NCBI GenBank assembly: GCA_963816555.1
Contig: CAWFLD010000004.1
Span: forward strand, 186,001 to 250,000
Direction: 5' to 3'
DNA from: Lutibaculum sp963816555
GTDB taxonomy: Bacteria > Pseudomonadota > Alphaproteobacteria > Rhizobiales > Tepidamorphaceae
DNA: 64,000 bases
The notes under the pieces were generated by a model that saw nothing but the letters and a program-made list of their open reading frames with translations, made no database searches and was not told the DNA's origin. Of the stretch, positions 1 through 8,218 are shown piece after piece; position 1 is the stretch's first letter; each line of letters starts with the position of its first letter. The position numbers and the translations under genes were made by a program.

Positions 1-888
1 CGCGATCAGCGCGAGCGCGATGACGAACAGCACCGTCTCGAAGGGCGTGAGGAGCGCGTTGACCATGCCGGAAAAGGTGAAGAGCAGCGCCTCGGACAGC
101 GTGAACGTGCCGACGAAGACCATCAGCGCGAGCGGCAGCCGGATCGCCTCGATGACGCGGCTCATCACCTGCGAGGGCTGCCGGCGGGAGAGGACCGCCG
201 ACCCGCGATAGGCGGCCGTGGCGGCGAACAGCGCCGCCAGCATGACGAGCGGCAGCGCCAGCACCTCCCACCAGGTGAGCGTCAGGAAGGCGCGCTTCTG
301 GAGGAACTTCGGCAGCGACCTCTCGAGCTGGGTCGGCCCGTAGATCTCGTGCATCGCCACGATGTTGCCGACGGTCTGGCGCGAGAACATCCAGACCGGA
401 TCGCCGTCGGGCGTCTTCAGGCGGGCGATGCGGATCGAGACGGGTCGCCGCGGCAGGTCGAGGATCGCGAGGCTGATGCTGCGGCGCGGCTCGCCGGCCA
501 TCGGGTCCTTGCGCGAGACGTTCGCCTCGAGCGCGTCCGGCCGGTCCGGCAGGGCGGTCCAGTCGAGCCACATGCCGCGCTGGATCACCTGGTAGAGGTC
601 GCGCGCGAGGACGGGCCCCCATTTCTCCTGCTCGGACGGCTCGAGATGGGCGAGATCCAGCACGTGGGCGGCGGCCTTCCAGTCCTCGCGGCCGGCGGCC
701 CCGAGAAAGGACTCCATCATCGACTGCGGCGTCTCGAGGACGATGCCGTCCGGGCGCGGCCCGAGCCCCTCGTCGATGGCGTCGACCTTGAAGTAGGCCC
801 CCGATCCTCCGGAGCTCTGGGCGCAGGCGGGCGCCGCGACGGCGGCGAACATGATGAAGAGCATGAGAAAGAGGGCGCGCAGGGGCAT
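1..888 (-). CDS. MscS-like mechanosensitive channel, N-terminal part (runs off the window)
   Basis: An open frame starts with ATG at 888 and continues without a stop to base 1, giving about 296 residues. The first ~24 residues form a signal peptide (MPLRALFLMLF... ending PACAQS). A periplasmic domain of about 170 residues follows, with the pattern 'MMESFLGAAGREDW', 'LDLAHL' and 'MWLDW' that I associate with alphaproteobacterial small-conductance mechanosensitive channels. Hydrophobic helices then begin near residue 220 (WWEVLALPLVMLAALFAAT) and 260 (LPLALMVFVGTFTLSEALLF). The conserved MscS pore and beta domain would lie outside the window. Family assignment rests on the N-terminal architecture only; another multi-pass inner-membrane protein with a periplasmic domain is possible. 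Confidence 0.6.
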   Translation of the reverse strand, partial: MPLRALFLMLFIMFAAVAAPACAQSSGGSGAYFKVDAIDEGLGPRPDGIVLETPQSMMESFLGAAGREDWKAAAHVLDLAHLEPSEQEKWGPVLARDLYQVIQRGMWLDWTALPDRPDALEANVSRKDPMAGEPRRSISLAILDLPRRPVSIRIARLKTPDGDPVWMFSRQTVGNIVAMHEIYGPTQLERSLPKFLQKRAFLTLTWWEVLALPLVMLAALFAATAAYRGSAVLSRRQPSQVMSRVIEAIRLPLALMVFVGTFTLSEALLFTFSGMVNALLTPFETVLFVIALALIA

Positions 889-1006
889 GTGGCTCGTCCT
901 CCGTAATGTGCGCAGCCGACGCTGTGGGATCCCTTCGCCAACGACCACGGCGCGGTTCGGTTCGCCGCGGGTGCCAAGATCGCCGTCCGCGTCGTCGCCG
1001 GACGCT

Positions 1007-2473
1007 TCACGCCGAGCGGCGAATCCCGTGTCCTCGGGCGCCGGCGGCGGGATCGGCGGCGAGGTCTCGCGCGAGCCTCAGGTCGCGCACGAAGGCCTCC
1101 CAGGCCTCCGCCTTCGCCGTCTCGTCGGGAAGGCGGAGGAGGAAGGAGGGATGCACCGTGACGACGCCCGGCCATGCCGGGCCGTCCGGCGGGGCGAAGG
1201 TGGCGGGCCCGCGCTCGCGCGTCACGGAGACCGCCCGCCCCGACAGCGCGAGCCCCGCCGTGCCGCCGAGCGCCACCACCAGGCGCGGCCCCACGAGCTC
1301 GAGCTCCCTCATCAGCCACCAGCGGTAGTGCTGCACCTCCCCCGCGGTCGGCTTGCGGTGGATCCGCCTCTTGCCGCGCTGCTCGAACTTGAAGTGCTTG
1401 ACGGCATTGGTCACGTAGGCCCCCTCGCGGGGAATGCCCGCCTCCGCGAGCGCGCGGTCGAGCAACTGGCCGGCGGGACCGACGAATGGCCGGCCCTGCA
1501 GGTCCTCCTGGTCGCCCGGCTGCTCGCCGACGAGCGCGATCCCGGCGCCGATCGGCCCCTCCCCCAGCACCGCACGCGTGGCGCCCGGCACGAGCGGCGC
1601 GCTGGCCGCGATGATGCGGTTGAGCTCGTCGAGCGTTCGAGGCTCCTGGTCGCGCATCGCCTCGAGCGCCCGCTCCGGCCGCCGCTTGCGCGGCGCCGTG
1701 GGTGCGGCCGCCACCATGCCGGCGGCACGGCGCGGCGCGTCGGCCAGCATCTGCGGGATGGCCCGCGTCTCCGGCATGTTGCGCCAGTATTTCTTCGGCA
1801 TCTCGGCGAGCGTCGCGCGCATGTTGGCGCGGGCGGGGTTGAAGGTGCTCTCGTAGTAGCCGCGCCAGCCTTCCGCGAAGCCGTCGGCCTCGATCGCCTC
1901 GCCCGGCCGGCCGCCCGGGCCGAAGGTCAGCGCCTCGCCGTTCCAGTGGGCGGAGGCCTCCGGCGTGTGGATCGACCAGTCGAGCGCGGCGAAGCGCTCG
2001 ACGAAGAAGCGCGAGGCGGCCCCGAGTATGTGGTGCTCCGGCTCGAACCACGCGACGAAGCGCTCGCGGCCAGCGCTTTCGCCGACCTTCTCGAAGCGCA
2101 GGAAGGCGTGCATCTTGTGGATGTCGCGGCGGACGCTCTTCGCCATGCGCTCCAGCCGGTGGACCAGCGGGTCGCTCGCCACCTCGAGCAGGTGCTTCTC
2201 GCCGTGGGCGACGCGCCAGACGAGCCGGTAGAGCAGCGCGTAGCGCTCGGGATCGCTGTGGCAGACGACGAGCCGGATCGCGTCCGCCACGGCGCGCGGC
2301 AGGGACAGGGGCGGCGCCTCTGCGGGGCCGGCCTCCGTGCCGAAGAGGTCTCCCCCGGCCTCGCAGGAGAAGGCCACCGCGTCGGGTGGCACGGCTTCGG
2401 CGACGAGCCGGCGCGCGGCCTTGCGAAACCCCTCGAGGTCGGCGCCGGCCTCGAGCGTCGCCGTCCGGATCAT
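1007..2473 (-). CDS. DUF4130 - UdgX fusion (uracil-DNA-binding protein)
   Basis: A 488-residue two-domain protein. Residues ~1-235 match the DUF4130 family, which occurs beside a radical SAM protein in many bacteria. Residues ~265-470 are a family-4-like uracil-DNA glycosylase fold with GEQPGD (316-321), the KRRIH loop (368-372) and HPS (441-443). The KRRIH loop is diagnostic of UdgX, in which the histidine (H372 here) attacks the sugar and leaves the enzyme covalently bound to the abasic site after uracil excision. The expected role is therefore recognition and trapping of uracil in DNA. Its ATG overlaps the stop of the radical SAM gene upstream by four bases, so the two are co-translated. 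The biological role of the DUF4130 half is not known to me. Confidence 0.88.
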   Translation of the reverse strand: MIRTATLEAGADLEGFRKAARRLVAEAVPPDAVAFSCEAGGDLFGTEAGPAEAPPLSLPRAVADAIRLVVCHSDPERYALLYRLVWRVAHGEKHLLEVASDPLVHRLERMAKSVRRDIHKMHAFLRFEKVGESAGRERFVAWFEPEHHILGAASRFFVERFAALDWSIHTPEASAHWNGEALTFGPGGRPGEAIEADGFAEGWRGYYESTFNPARANMRATLAEMPKKYWRNMPETRAIPQMLADAPRRAAGMVAAAPTAPRKRRPERALEAMRDQEPRTLDELNRIIAASAPLVPGATRAVLGEGPIGAGIALVGEQPGDQEDLQGRPFVGPAGQLLDRALAEAGIPREGAYVTNAVKHFKFEQRGKRRIHRKPTAGEVQHYRWWLMRELELVGPRLVVALGGTAGLALSGRAVSVTRERGPATFAPPDGPAWPGVVTVHPSFLLRLPDETAKAEAWEAFVRDLRLARDLAADPAAGARGHGIRRSA

Positions 2474-3684
2474 GCGAACAGCTCCATCTGCCGGGGCGCG
2501 GGCGTCAGGCGCGAGCGGAGGTCGGCCCGGTCGAGGGAGCGGCCCGGCGTGTGGTCGGCGGCGACGAGGAAGGGCAGAGCCCGCCTGAAGCCCGGCGAGA
2601 GGCGGGCGATGTCGTCCAGGCGCAGCCGGGCGTGGCGGCGGGCGCTCAGGATCTTCGCCACGGCGCGGGTGCCGAGCCCCGGCACGCGGAGCAGCATCTC
2701 GCGGTCGGCGGCGTTGACGTCGACGGGGAAGCGACCGCGGTTCTGCAGCGCCCAGGCGAGCTTGGGGTCGATCTCGAGGTCGAGCATGCCGCCGGTCGTG
2801 GCGGAGACGATCTCGTCGACGCCGAAGCCGTAGTAGCGGAACAGCCAGTCGGCCTGGTAGAGCCGGTTCTCCCGCTGCAGCGGCGGCGACTTGGCGGGCA
2901 GGATGAGGCTCGCGTCGGGGATCGGGCTGAACGCCGAATAGTAGACCCTCTTCAGCCGGAAGCCGTCATAGAGCGAGGCGCTGGTCTGCAGGACGGCGGC
3001 GTCGGTCGTGTCGTCGGCGCCGACGATCATCTGCGTGCTCTGGCCGGCGGGAGAGAACTTGCGCTTCTCGGCCTTCGCCTCGTCGATCCGCTCGCGCATC
3101 TGTCCCATCGCCTTGCGGATGGTGCCCGAGTTCTTCTCCGGCGCGAGGGTCGCGAGCGACTGGCTCGTGGGAAGCTCGACGTTGATCGACAGGCGGTCGG
3201 CCCAGATGCCGGCCTGCTCGATCAGCCACGGGCTCGCCTCGGGGATCGACTTCAAATGGATGTAGCCGCGGAAGCCATGGTCGCTGCGCAGCTTGCGCGC
3301 CACCTCGACGAGGAGCTCCATCGTGTGGTCCGGCGAGCGGATGATGCCGGAGGACAGGAACAGCCCCTCGATGTAGTTGCGCTTGTAGAAGGCGACCGTC
3401 AGCGCCACCACCTCGTCCACGGTGAAGCGCGCCCGCTCGACGTTCGACGAGCGCCGGTTCACGCAATAGGCGCAGTCGTAGAGGCAGTAGTTGGTGAGCA
3501 GGATCTTGAGCAGCGACACGCAGCGCCCGTCCGGCGTGTAGGCGTGGCAGATGCCGGCGCCGGTCGTGGAGCCGAGCCCGTCCTTGCCGGCCTTTCGCTT
3601 CGGCGCGCCCGAGGAGGCGCACGAAACGTCGTATTTCGCGGCGTCGGCCAGAACCCGCAGCTTGCGGGAGAGTTTCTCGTCCAA
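2470..3684 (-). CDS. Putative DNA-modification/repair radical SAM protein
   Basis: 404 residues. The cluster motif is C67-x3-C71-x2-C74 within 'NYCLYDCAYC', so this is a radical SAM enzyme that binds a 4Fe-4S cluster and S-adenosylmethionine. A helix-hairpin-helix segment, 'LLRVPGLGTRAVAKIL', near residue 310-325 suggests DNA contact. This is the family annotated as 'putative DNA modification/repair radical SAM protein', which is nearly always next to a DUF4130/uracil-DNA glycosylase gene, as here. Its reaction is not established. The gene starts at ATG 3684 and runs into the UdgX gene with an ATGA overlap. The frame is intact. Confidence 0.88.
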   Translation of the reverse strand: MDEKLSRKLRVLADAAKYDVSCASSGAPKRKAGKDGLGSTTGAGICHAYTPDGRCVSLLKILLTNYCLYDCAYCVNRRSSNVERARFTVDEVVALTVAFYKRNYIEGLFLSSGIIRSPDHTMELLVEVARKLRSDHGFRGYIHLKSIPEASPWLIEQAGIWADRLSINVELPTSQSLATLAPEKNSGTIRKAMGQMRERIDEAKAEKRKFSPAGQSTQMIVGADDTTDAAVLQTSASLYDGFRLKRVYYSAFSPIPDASLILPAKSPPLQRENRLYQADWLFRYYGFGVDEIVSATTGGMLDLEIDPKLAWALQNRGRFPVDVNAADREMLLRVPGLGTRAVAKILSARRHARLRLDDIARLSPGFRRALPFLVAADHTPGRSLDRADLRSRLTPAPRQMELFA

Positions 3685-3825
3685 GGAGCGGCTCCGGAGC
3701 GTATGTTCCCTTTCCGTTCTATCTAGCGCGCGCGGAGGCGCAGGGGAAGACGCCGCGTCGCCGGCCGTGCCGGACGCGGCACCGGCGAACCATCAGCGAA
3801 GCCTGCAAGGCAGCGACAGGAGACC

Positions 3826-4596
3826 ATGACCGATCGTCCGATCTACGCCATCGGCGACGTCCACGGGCGCGCCGACCTCCTCCACGCGATGCTCGACCAC
3901 GTCGCGGACGAAGCCGCCCGCCGCGGCGGCGAGCCGAGGGTCATGTTCCTCGGCGACGTCGTCGACCGCGGCCCCGACAGCCGGCGGGCGATGGGCCTCG
4001 TCCACGAGACGCTGCAGCGCTGGCCGGGCTCGCGGCTGCTGCTCGGCAACCACGACCGCTGGTTTCTCGACGTCCTCGGCGGCGACGCGGACGTGGCCTC
4101 GCTGTGGGTGCCGCAAGGGGGCCTCGAGACGCTGCGCTCCTACGGCGCGGAGGGCGGCACGCTGCAGGAGGCGGCCGACGCCATCCGCCGCGACTTCCCC
4201 GGGCACGTGGCGATGCTGGAGACGGCCTCCACGATCGTGCTCGACGGCGAGTTCGCCTTCGTCCATGCCGGCGTCGACCCGAAGCGGCCGCTGGACGCGC
4301 AGCTCGAGCGCGACTGCCTGTGGATCCGCGAGCCGTTCCTGCGCCACGTCGGCCGCCTGTCGCACGTCGTGGTGCACGGCCATACCCCGCTCGACCCGCC
4401 GCGGCCTCAGGTGACCGAGAACCGCATCTCGCTCGACACCGGCGCCTGCTTCTCCGGCATCCTGTCGGCGCTCGTCGTCGAGCCCGGCGGCGGCATGTCC
4501 TTCGTCGCGACCGGCCCCGGCGGCCGGGTCGGCCCCGTCGAGCCCGTGCGCCTCGACCGCGGCCACGGCACGGTGCTCGACCGGCACGCCGCCTGA
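3826..4596 (+). CDS. Calcineurin-like metallophosphoesterase (PrpE/Ser-Thr phosphatase type)
   Basis: 256 residues with the full metal-binding set of the calcineurin fold: GDVHG (10-14), GDVVDRG (43-49), GNHD (74-77) and a late HGHT (near 184). The family hydrolyses phosphoprotein, nucleoside polyphosphate or bis(5'-nucleosyl)-tetraphosphate; the length and the GDVHGR start fit the serine/threonine phosphatase / ApaH-like bacterial branch, but the substrate cannot be read from the sequence. The ATG at 3826 is preceded by a purine-rich 'caggaga'. It is transcribed divergently from the radical SAM gene and converges on the GH25 gene, so it is probably monocistronic. Confidence 0.85.
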   Translation: MTDRPIYAIGDVHGRADLLHAMLDHVADEAARRGGEPRVMFLGDVVDRGPDSRRAMGLVHETLQRWPGSRLLLGNHDRWFLDVLGGDADVASLWVPQGGLETLRSYGAEGGTLQEAADAIRRDFPGHVAMLETASTIVLDGEFAFVHAGVDPKRPLDAQLERDCLWIREPFLRHVGRLSHVVVHGHTPLDPPRPQVTENRISLDTGACFSGILSALVVEPGGGMSFVATGPGGRVGPVEPVRLDRGHGTVLDRHAA

Positions 4597-4609
4597 GGCG
4601 CGCGCCGGA

Positions 4610-5416
4610 TCACTTCAGCAGGCGCGCCTCCAGCCAGTCCGCCCATTCCTGCCGCGTCCCGGCGAAGGCGTTGCGGTCGACCTCGCCCTCGACGCCCGGT
4701 GCCGTGCCGGTGGCGGTGTACTGCCAGAACCGGAAGCCGCGATCCTCGTAGACGTTCTCGGGGTGGTCGGCGACGGCGCGGAGCCAGAACTCGTGGTCCG
4801 GAAAGGCGCCGACCAGCCGGTCGCGGTGGACGTCGATCGGCACGTAGAGGATCGGCCGCTGGCCGTAGTGGCGCTCCAGCGCGTCCGACATGGCGGTGAC
4901 CTCGCGCACCAGGTCCTCGCGCGCCGGGCGCTTGGTGCAGGTCGGCGAGTGCGGCGTCCATTCGACGTCGATGACCGGCGGCAGGGTGCCCCGTTCCTTC
5001 GGCACGTTCCGGATGAACCAGGCGGCCTGCTCGATGCCGGGCCGGCAGTGATACCAGAAATGGTAGGCGCCGCGCGGCACGCCGGCCGCCTTGGCCTTCC
5101 GCCAGTTGTCGAGGAAGCGCTCGTCCAGCCGGTCGCCGCCCTCGGTCGCCTTGATCCAGGCGAACGCGACGCCGCCGTCATGCGCCGCCGTCCAGTCGAC
5201 GTCGCCCTGGTACTTCGCCACGTCGATGCCGTGAACCGGGTACTCTGTGGCCGCCTCCACCTGCATGTCCGACAGCGCGATCGGGGAAACGTCGAGGCCG
5301 CCGCCGCTGCACCCGGCGATCGCCAGCGCCAGCAGGAGGGCCGCCGCCAGGGCGCCACCTCGTCGATCCGGAGCCCCCTTGCGAATCGCGGCCGCGGTCC
5401 GGAGCTGTTCGTTCAT
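4610..5416 (-). CDS. GH25 lysozyme-family lipoprotein
   Basis: 268 residues. A positively charged start and hydrophobic stretch end in the lipobox LAIAGC, so Cys36 is the probable lipidation site. The glycoside hydrolase 25 domain starts at HGIDVAKYQG (62-71; Asp64 is the usual first catalytic-site acid) and has DVEW (150-153), matching the Asp-x-Glu pair of the family. These enzymes cut the N-acetylmuramyl-glucosamine bond of peptidoglycan. 'AYHFWYHCRPG', 'RPILYV' and 'FWQYTATG' are also typical of the family. A lipoprotein location suggests cell-wall remodelling in the periplasm. It is a single gene converging on the phosphoesterase gene. Confidence 0.9.
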   Translation of the reverse strand: MNEQLRTAAAIRKGAPDRRGGALAAALLLALAIAGCSGGGLDVSPIALSDMQVEAATEYPVHGIDVAKYQGDVDWTAAHDGGVAFAWIKATEGGDRLDERFLDNWRKAKAAGVPRGAYHFWYHCRPGIEQAAWFIRNVPKERGTLPPVIDVEWTPHSPTCTKRPAREDLVREVTAMSDALERHYGQRPILYVPIDVHRDRLVGAFPDHEFWLRAVADHPENVYEDRGFRFWQYTATGTAPGVEGEVDRNAFAGTRQEWADWLEARLLK

Positions 5417-5477
5417 GGCGGGGGTGCTTCGATGCCTCAGGGACCGGCATCATGGCGGCGCGCCGCGCGCGCCGCTA

Positions 5478-5503
5478 GGGCCGCCGCGCCACAGTGGCGG
5501 CCC
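5478..5503 (-). terminator. GC-rich hairpin downstream of the CoA-transferase genes
   Basis: GGGCCGCC (5478-5485) and GGCGGCCC (5496-5503) are perfect inverted repeats around a 10-base loop that can itself pair (GCCAC/GTGGC). It lies about 100 bases past the stop of the CoA-transferase subunit B gene, and also upstream of the GH25 start. There is no T-run, so it may only stabilise a 3' end or be a Rho-dependent region. Confidence 0.35.
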
Positions 5504-5604
5504 CGGGCAGCGAGCGGGTCAGGCTGCACGCACTTCGGCGCGCAGCCCGGGCGCTCAGGCCGCGAGCGCGTGGCCCGGCGAAGCCCGCCGCCGGATCCGG
5601 CGCC

Positions 5605-6276
5605 TCAGTGCGGCGTGTCGAGGGCGTCGAAGTTCAGCGTCGCGCCGGACTTCGCCTGCAGCTCCTCGCGCGTCAGGCCGGGGATCATCTCGACGACCTC
5701 GAAGCCCTTGTCGGTCACGTCGATGACCGCGAGGTCGGTGTAGATGCGCTTGACGACGCCGGCGGCGGTGAGCGGATAGGAGCAGCTCTCGACGAGGCGC
5801 GGCTCGCCCTTCTTCGTCACGTGCTGCATCAGCACCCAGATGCGCCTGGCGCCGGCCGCGAGGTCCATCGCGCCGCCGACGGCGGGGGCGGATTCGTTCG
5901 CCGAGGTCGCCCAGTTCGCGATGTCGCCGTTCGAGGCCACCTCGTAGGCGCCGAGCACGCAGAGGTCGATGTGGCCGCCGCGGATCATCGCGAAGCTCGT
6001 CGCGTGGTCGAAGTAGCAGCCGCCCGGCTGCAGCGTCACGTTCTGCTTGCCGGCGTTGATGACCCAGCGGTCGACCTTGTCCTCCGCCGGCGCCGGGCCC
6101 ATGCCGAGGATGCCGTTCTCGGAGTGGATGATGACCTCGCGGTCGGCCGGGATGTAGTCGGCGACCTTGGTCGGCGCGCCGATGCCGAGATTGACGTACC
6201 AGCCCTCGGGAATGTCGCGGGCCAGGCGGTCGGCCATCTCGTCGCGGCTCAGCGGCTTCGTGTTCGAATCAGACAT
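5605..6276 (-). CDS. 3-oxoacid CoA-transferase, subunit B
   Basis: 223 residues from ATG 6276. The family signature around the catalytic glutamate, SENGILG (E53), is present, together with 'NLGIGAPTKVADYIP', 'GGCYFDHATSF' and 'GGAMDL'. The glutamate forms the covalent enzyme-CoA thioester during transfer of CoA from succinyl-CoA to a 3-oxoacid. The protein belongs to the SCOT / 3-oxoadipate CoA-transferase group (ScoB/PcaJ); sequence alone does not separate acetoacetate from 3-oxoadipate. No other beta-ketoadipate gene is near, so acetoacetate or a general 3-oxoacid is slightly favoured. An upstream in-frame ATG at 6306 lies inside subunit A; 6276 fits the usual family length. It follows subunit A with a 10-base gap. 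Confidence 0.9.
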   Translation of the reverse strand: MSDSNTKPLSRDEMADRLARDIPEGWYVNLGIGAPTKVADYIPADREVIIHSENGILGMGPAPAEDKVDRWVINAGKQNVTLQPGGCYFDHATSFAMIRGGHIDLCVLGAYEVASNGDIANWATSANESAPAVGGAMDLAAGARRIWVLMQHVTKKGEPRLVESCSYPLTAAGVVKRIYTDLAVIDVTDKGFEVVEMIPGLTREELQAKSGATLNFDALDTPH

Positions 6277-6286
6277 GGCTCGTCCT

Positions 6287-6967
6287 TCAGCCCTGCGCGC
6301 TTTCATAGGGAACGTGGAGCACCCGGCTCACGAAGATGCCCGGCGTCGCGATCCCCTCGGGGTCGAGCGCGCCGAGCTCGACGACGTTCTGCGTCTGGGC
6401 GATCGTCGTCGTCGCGGCCATCGCCATGACGGCGTTGAAGTTGCGCCCGCTCGAGCGGTAGGTGAGGTTGCCCCAGCGGTCCGCGTTCCACGCCTCGATC
6501 AGCGCCACGTCGCCCGGCAGGGCCTTCTCCAGCACGTATTCGCGGCCGTCGATGACGCGGGTCTCCTTGCCCTCGGCGATCAGCGTGCCCGCGCCGGTCG
6601 GCGTGAAGAAGGCCGGGATGCCAGCGCCCGCGGCGCGGATGCGCTCGGCCAGCGTGCCCTGCGGCACGATCTCGAGCTCGATCTCGCCGGCGGCGTAGAG
6701 CTCCTCGAAGACGACCGAGCCGGCGCTGCGCGGGAAGCTGCAGACGATGCGCTTCACCCGACGCGTCTCCAGCAGCCGCGCCAGGCCGACGCGGCCGGCG
6801 CCCGCATTGTTGGCGACGACGGTGAGGTCCTTCGCCCCGCACTCGATCAGCCCGTCGATCAGGGCGTCCGGCTGGCCGACCGAGCCGAAGCCGCCGACGA
6901 GGACGGTCGATCCGTCGGAGATGCCCGCCATGGCCTCGGCCATGTTGCGCACGAATTTGTCGATCAT
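6287..6967 (-). CDS. 3-oxoacid CoA-transferase, subunit A
   Basis: 226 residues. The glycine-rich CoA-transferase family I signature GGFGSVGQP lies at 25-33, followed by 'NNAGAGRVGL', 'PQGTLAERIRAAGAGIPAF' and 'TGAGTLIAEGKE', all diagnostic for subunit A. It pairs with the downstream subunit B gene to form the heteromeric enzyme in the cytoplasm. Both genes are on the minus strand and divergent from the MaoC gene. The late segment 'TYRSSGRNFN' is where the family has conserved contact residues with subunit B. Confidence 0.9.
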   Translation of the reverse strand: MIDKFVRNMAEAMAGISDGSTVLVGGFGSVGQPDALIDGLIECGAKDLTVVANNAGAGRVGLARLLETRRVKRIVCSFPRSAGSVVFEELYAAGEIELEIVPQGTLAERIRAAGAGIPAFFTPTGAGTLIAEGKETRVIDGREYVLEKALPGDVALIEAWNADRWGNLTYRSSGRNFNAVMAMAATTTIAQTQNVVELGALDPEGIATPGIFVSRVLHVPYESAQG

Positions 6968-7106
6968 CGGTGCTCGCTTCAGCCCCGCAATTGCTGCGTC
7001 TTCGCAAAGGATGGCAGGACGCGCTCCGGATGGAGCGCGCCGTGCGCCGCGGCCTGCCGCCGTGGCGCCGGGCCGCGAAATTAGACAATCCCCTCACCCA
7101 TTCAAA

Positions 7107-7190
7107 GGGGCGAAGCCCCCGATGCCATACGTTTTCCTTCTGGCTGCCAGAAGGGAACCGCGGAAGCGCCTTCGCGCTTGCAGCATCGGG
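7107..7190. other. Nested multi-hairpin element upstream of the MaoC gene
   Basis: Within 84 bases there are four perfect inverted repeats: GGGGC/GCCCC (7107-7111 / 7115-7119, GAA loop), CCTTCTGG/CCAGAAGG (7136-7143 / 7147-7154), AAGCGC/GCGCTT (7164-7169 / 7174-7179) and an outer pair CCCGATGC/GCATCGGG (7118-7125 / 7183-7190) that encloses the middle two. The outer pair plus two inner hairpins gives a three-way-junction fold. It lies between the divergent CoA-transferase and MaoC genes, 44 bases before the MaoC ATG. It could be a structured leader, a REP-like extragenic palindrome or paired terminators. There is no second copy in the window. Confidence 0.55.
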
Positions 7191-7233
7191 CGGGCCGGGC
7201 TACCCCCTCCCCGTACAGAAGGACACGAAGCCC

Positions 7234-7731
7234 ATGGACATGAAGTCCGAACCCGCCGGCCTCACCGTCGAGGCGCTGACGGCGCAGGTCGGCCGCGAGA
7301 TCGGCGTCTCCGCCTGGCACGTCGTCTCGCAGGACCGCATCGACCTCTTCGCAGACGCAACCGACGACCACCAGTTCATCCACGTCGATGCCGGGCGCGC
7401 GGCGGCCGAGACGCCGTTCGGCGGCACCATCGCCCACGGCCTGCTCACGCTGTCGCTGCTGCCGGCCATGGCCTGGCAGGCGGTGCCGCCTGTCGTCGGC
7501 ACGGCGATGAACATCAACTACGGCTACGACAAGGTCCGGTTCCTGACGCCGGTGCCCTCCGGCGCGGCCCTGCGCGGCCGCTTCGTCCTGAAGGACGCCG
7601 CGATGCGGAGCGAGGACCGGCTCCTCATGACCTACGAGGTGACGATCGAGCTTCGCGACGCGCCCCGCCCCGCCCTGGTGGCCGACTGGCTCAGCATGAT
7701 CGTGCTGACGCCCGGCACGCCCGGCGCCTGA
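7234..7731 (+). CDS. MaoC-like (R)-hydratase
   Basis: 165 residues with the hot-dog hydratase pattern: 'DATDDHQFIHVD' followed by 'FGGTIAHGLLTLSL'. In MaoC-type enzymes the Asp and His of the first block add water to a trans-2-enoyl-CoA. I chose ATG 7234 because AAGGA sits 10 bases upstream; ATG 7240 is an alternative. The frame is open further upstream but reads through the structured intergenic element. It is followed 33 bases later by a second hot-dog gene, so the two are probably one transcript. The natural substrate (short-chain enoyl-CoA, polyhydroxyalkanoate precursor or other) cannot be told. Confidence 0.85.
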   Translation: MDMKSEPAGLTVEALTAQVGREIGVSAWHVVSQDRIDLFADATDDHQFIHVDAGRAAAETPFGGTIAHGLLTLSLLPAMAWQAVPPVVGTAMNINYGYDKVRFLTPVPSGAALRGRFVLKDAAMRSEDRLLMTYEVTIELRDAPRPALVADWLSMIVLTPGTPGA

Positions 7732-7763
7732 TTCCCGCCCACACGCGACAGCCCACGGACGCC

Positions 7764-8201
7764 ATGACCGAGCCCTTCCGCGACGACCTCCTCGCCGAAC
7801 GCGCGCTGGAGCAGCCTTCCGGCTACCAGCAGGCCATGCACTACCGGCTGTCGGAATGGCAGGACGGACATGCCGTGGTCGTCATGGAGATCGAGCCGCA
7901 GCACATGAACCGCCGCGGCGTGGTGCATGGCGGCGTCCTCTCGTCGCTCGTCGACACGGCCGGCGGCTTCGCCGCCACGTGGTCCGAGGAGCCGGGCGCC
8001 CATCCGGGCGCAGCGACGCTGACCCTGACGACGAGCTTCGTCGCCCCCGCGACGGTCGGGCCGCTGCGCGCGGTCGGCACGCGCCGCGGCGGCGGCCGCA
8101 CCATCGCCTTCGTGGCGGCCGAGATCTTCGACGGCAACGGCACGCGGGTCGCCTTCGGCGAGGCGACCTACCGGATCCTCGGCGCGAAGCCGAAGGGCTG
8201 A
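7764..8201 (+). CDS. PaaI-family acyl-CoA thioesterase
   Basis: 145 residues. 'NRRGVVHGGVLSSLVDTAGGFA' matches the HGG-x4-D core of hotdog thioesterases of the PaaI/phenylacetic-acid group, with conserved 'TLTTSFVAPA' strand after it. The family hydrolyses acyl- or aryl-CoA thioesters and often removes dead-end CoA esters. The ATG at 7764 follows the MaoC gene by 33 bases. With the MaoC gene before it and another thioesterase at 9448, it belongs to a local acyl-CoA cluster. Confidence 0.85.
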   Translation: MTEPFRDDLLAERALEQPSGYQQAMHYRLSEWQDGHAVVVMEIEPQHMNRRGVVHGGVLSSLVDTAGGFAATWSEEPGAHPGAATLTLTTSFVAPATVGPLRAVGTRRGGGRTIAFVAAEIFDGNGTRVAFGEATYRILGAKPKG

Positions 8202-8218
8202 GGGCGCGGCGGCAGCCG

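Noticed and set aside
5605..6967. Assignment of the CoA-transferase as PcaIJ of the beta-ketoadipate pathway
   Set aside because: No other pca gene is in the window and the motifs do not separate 3-oxoadipate from acetoacetate enzymes, so no symbol was given.
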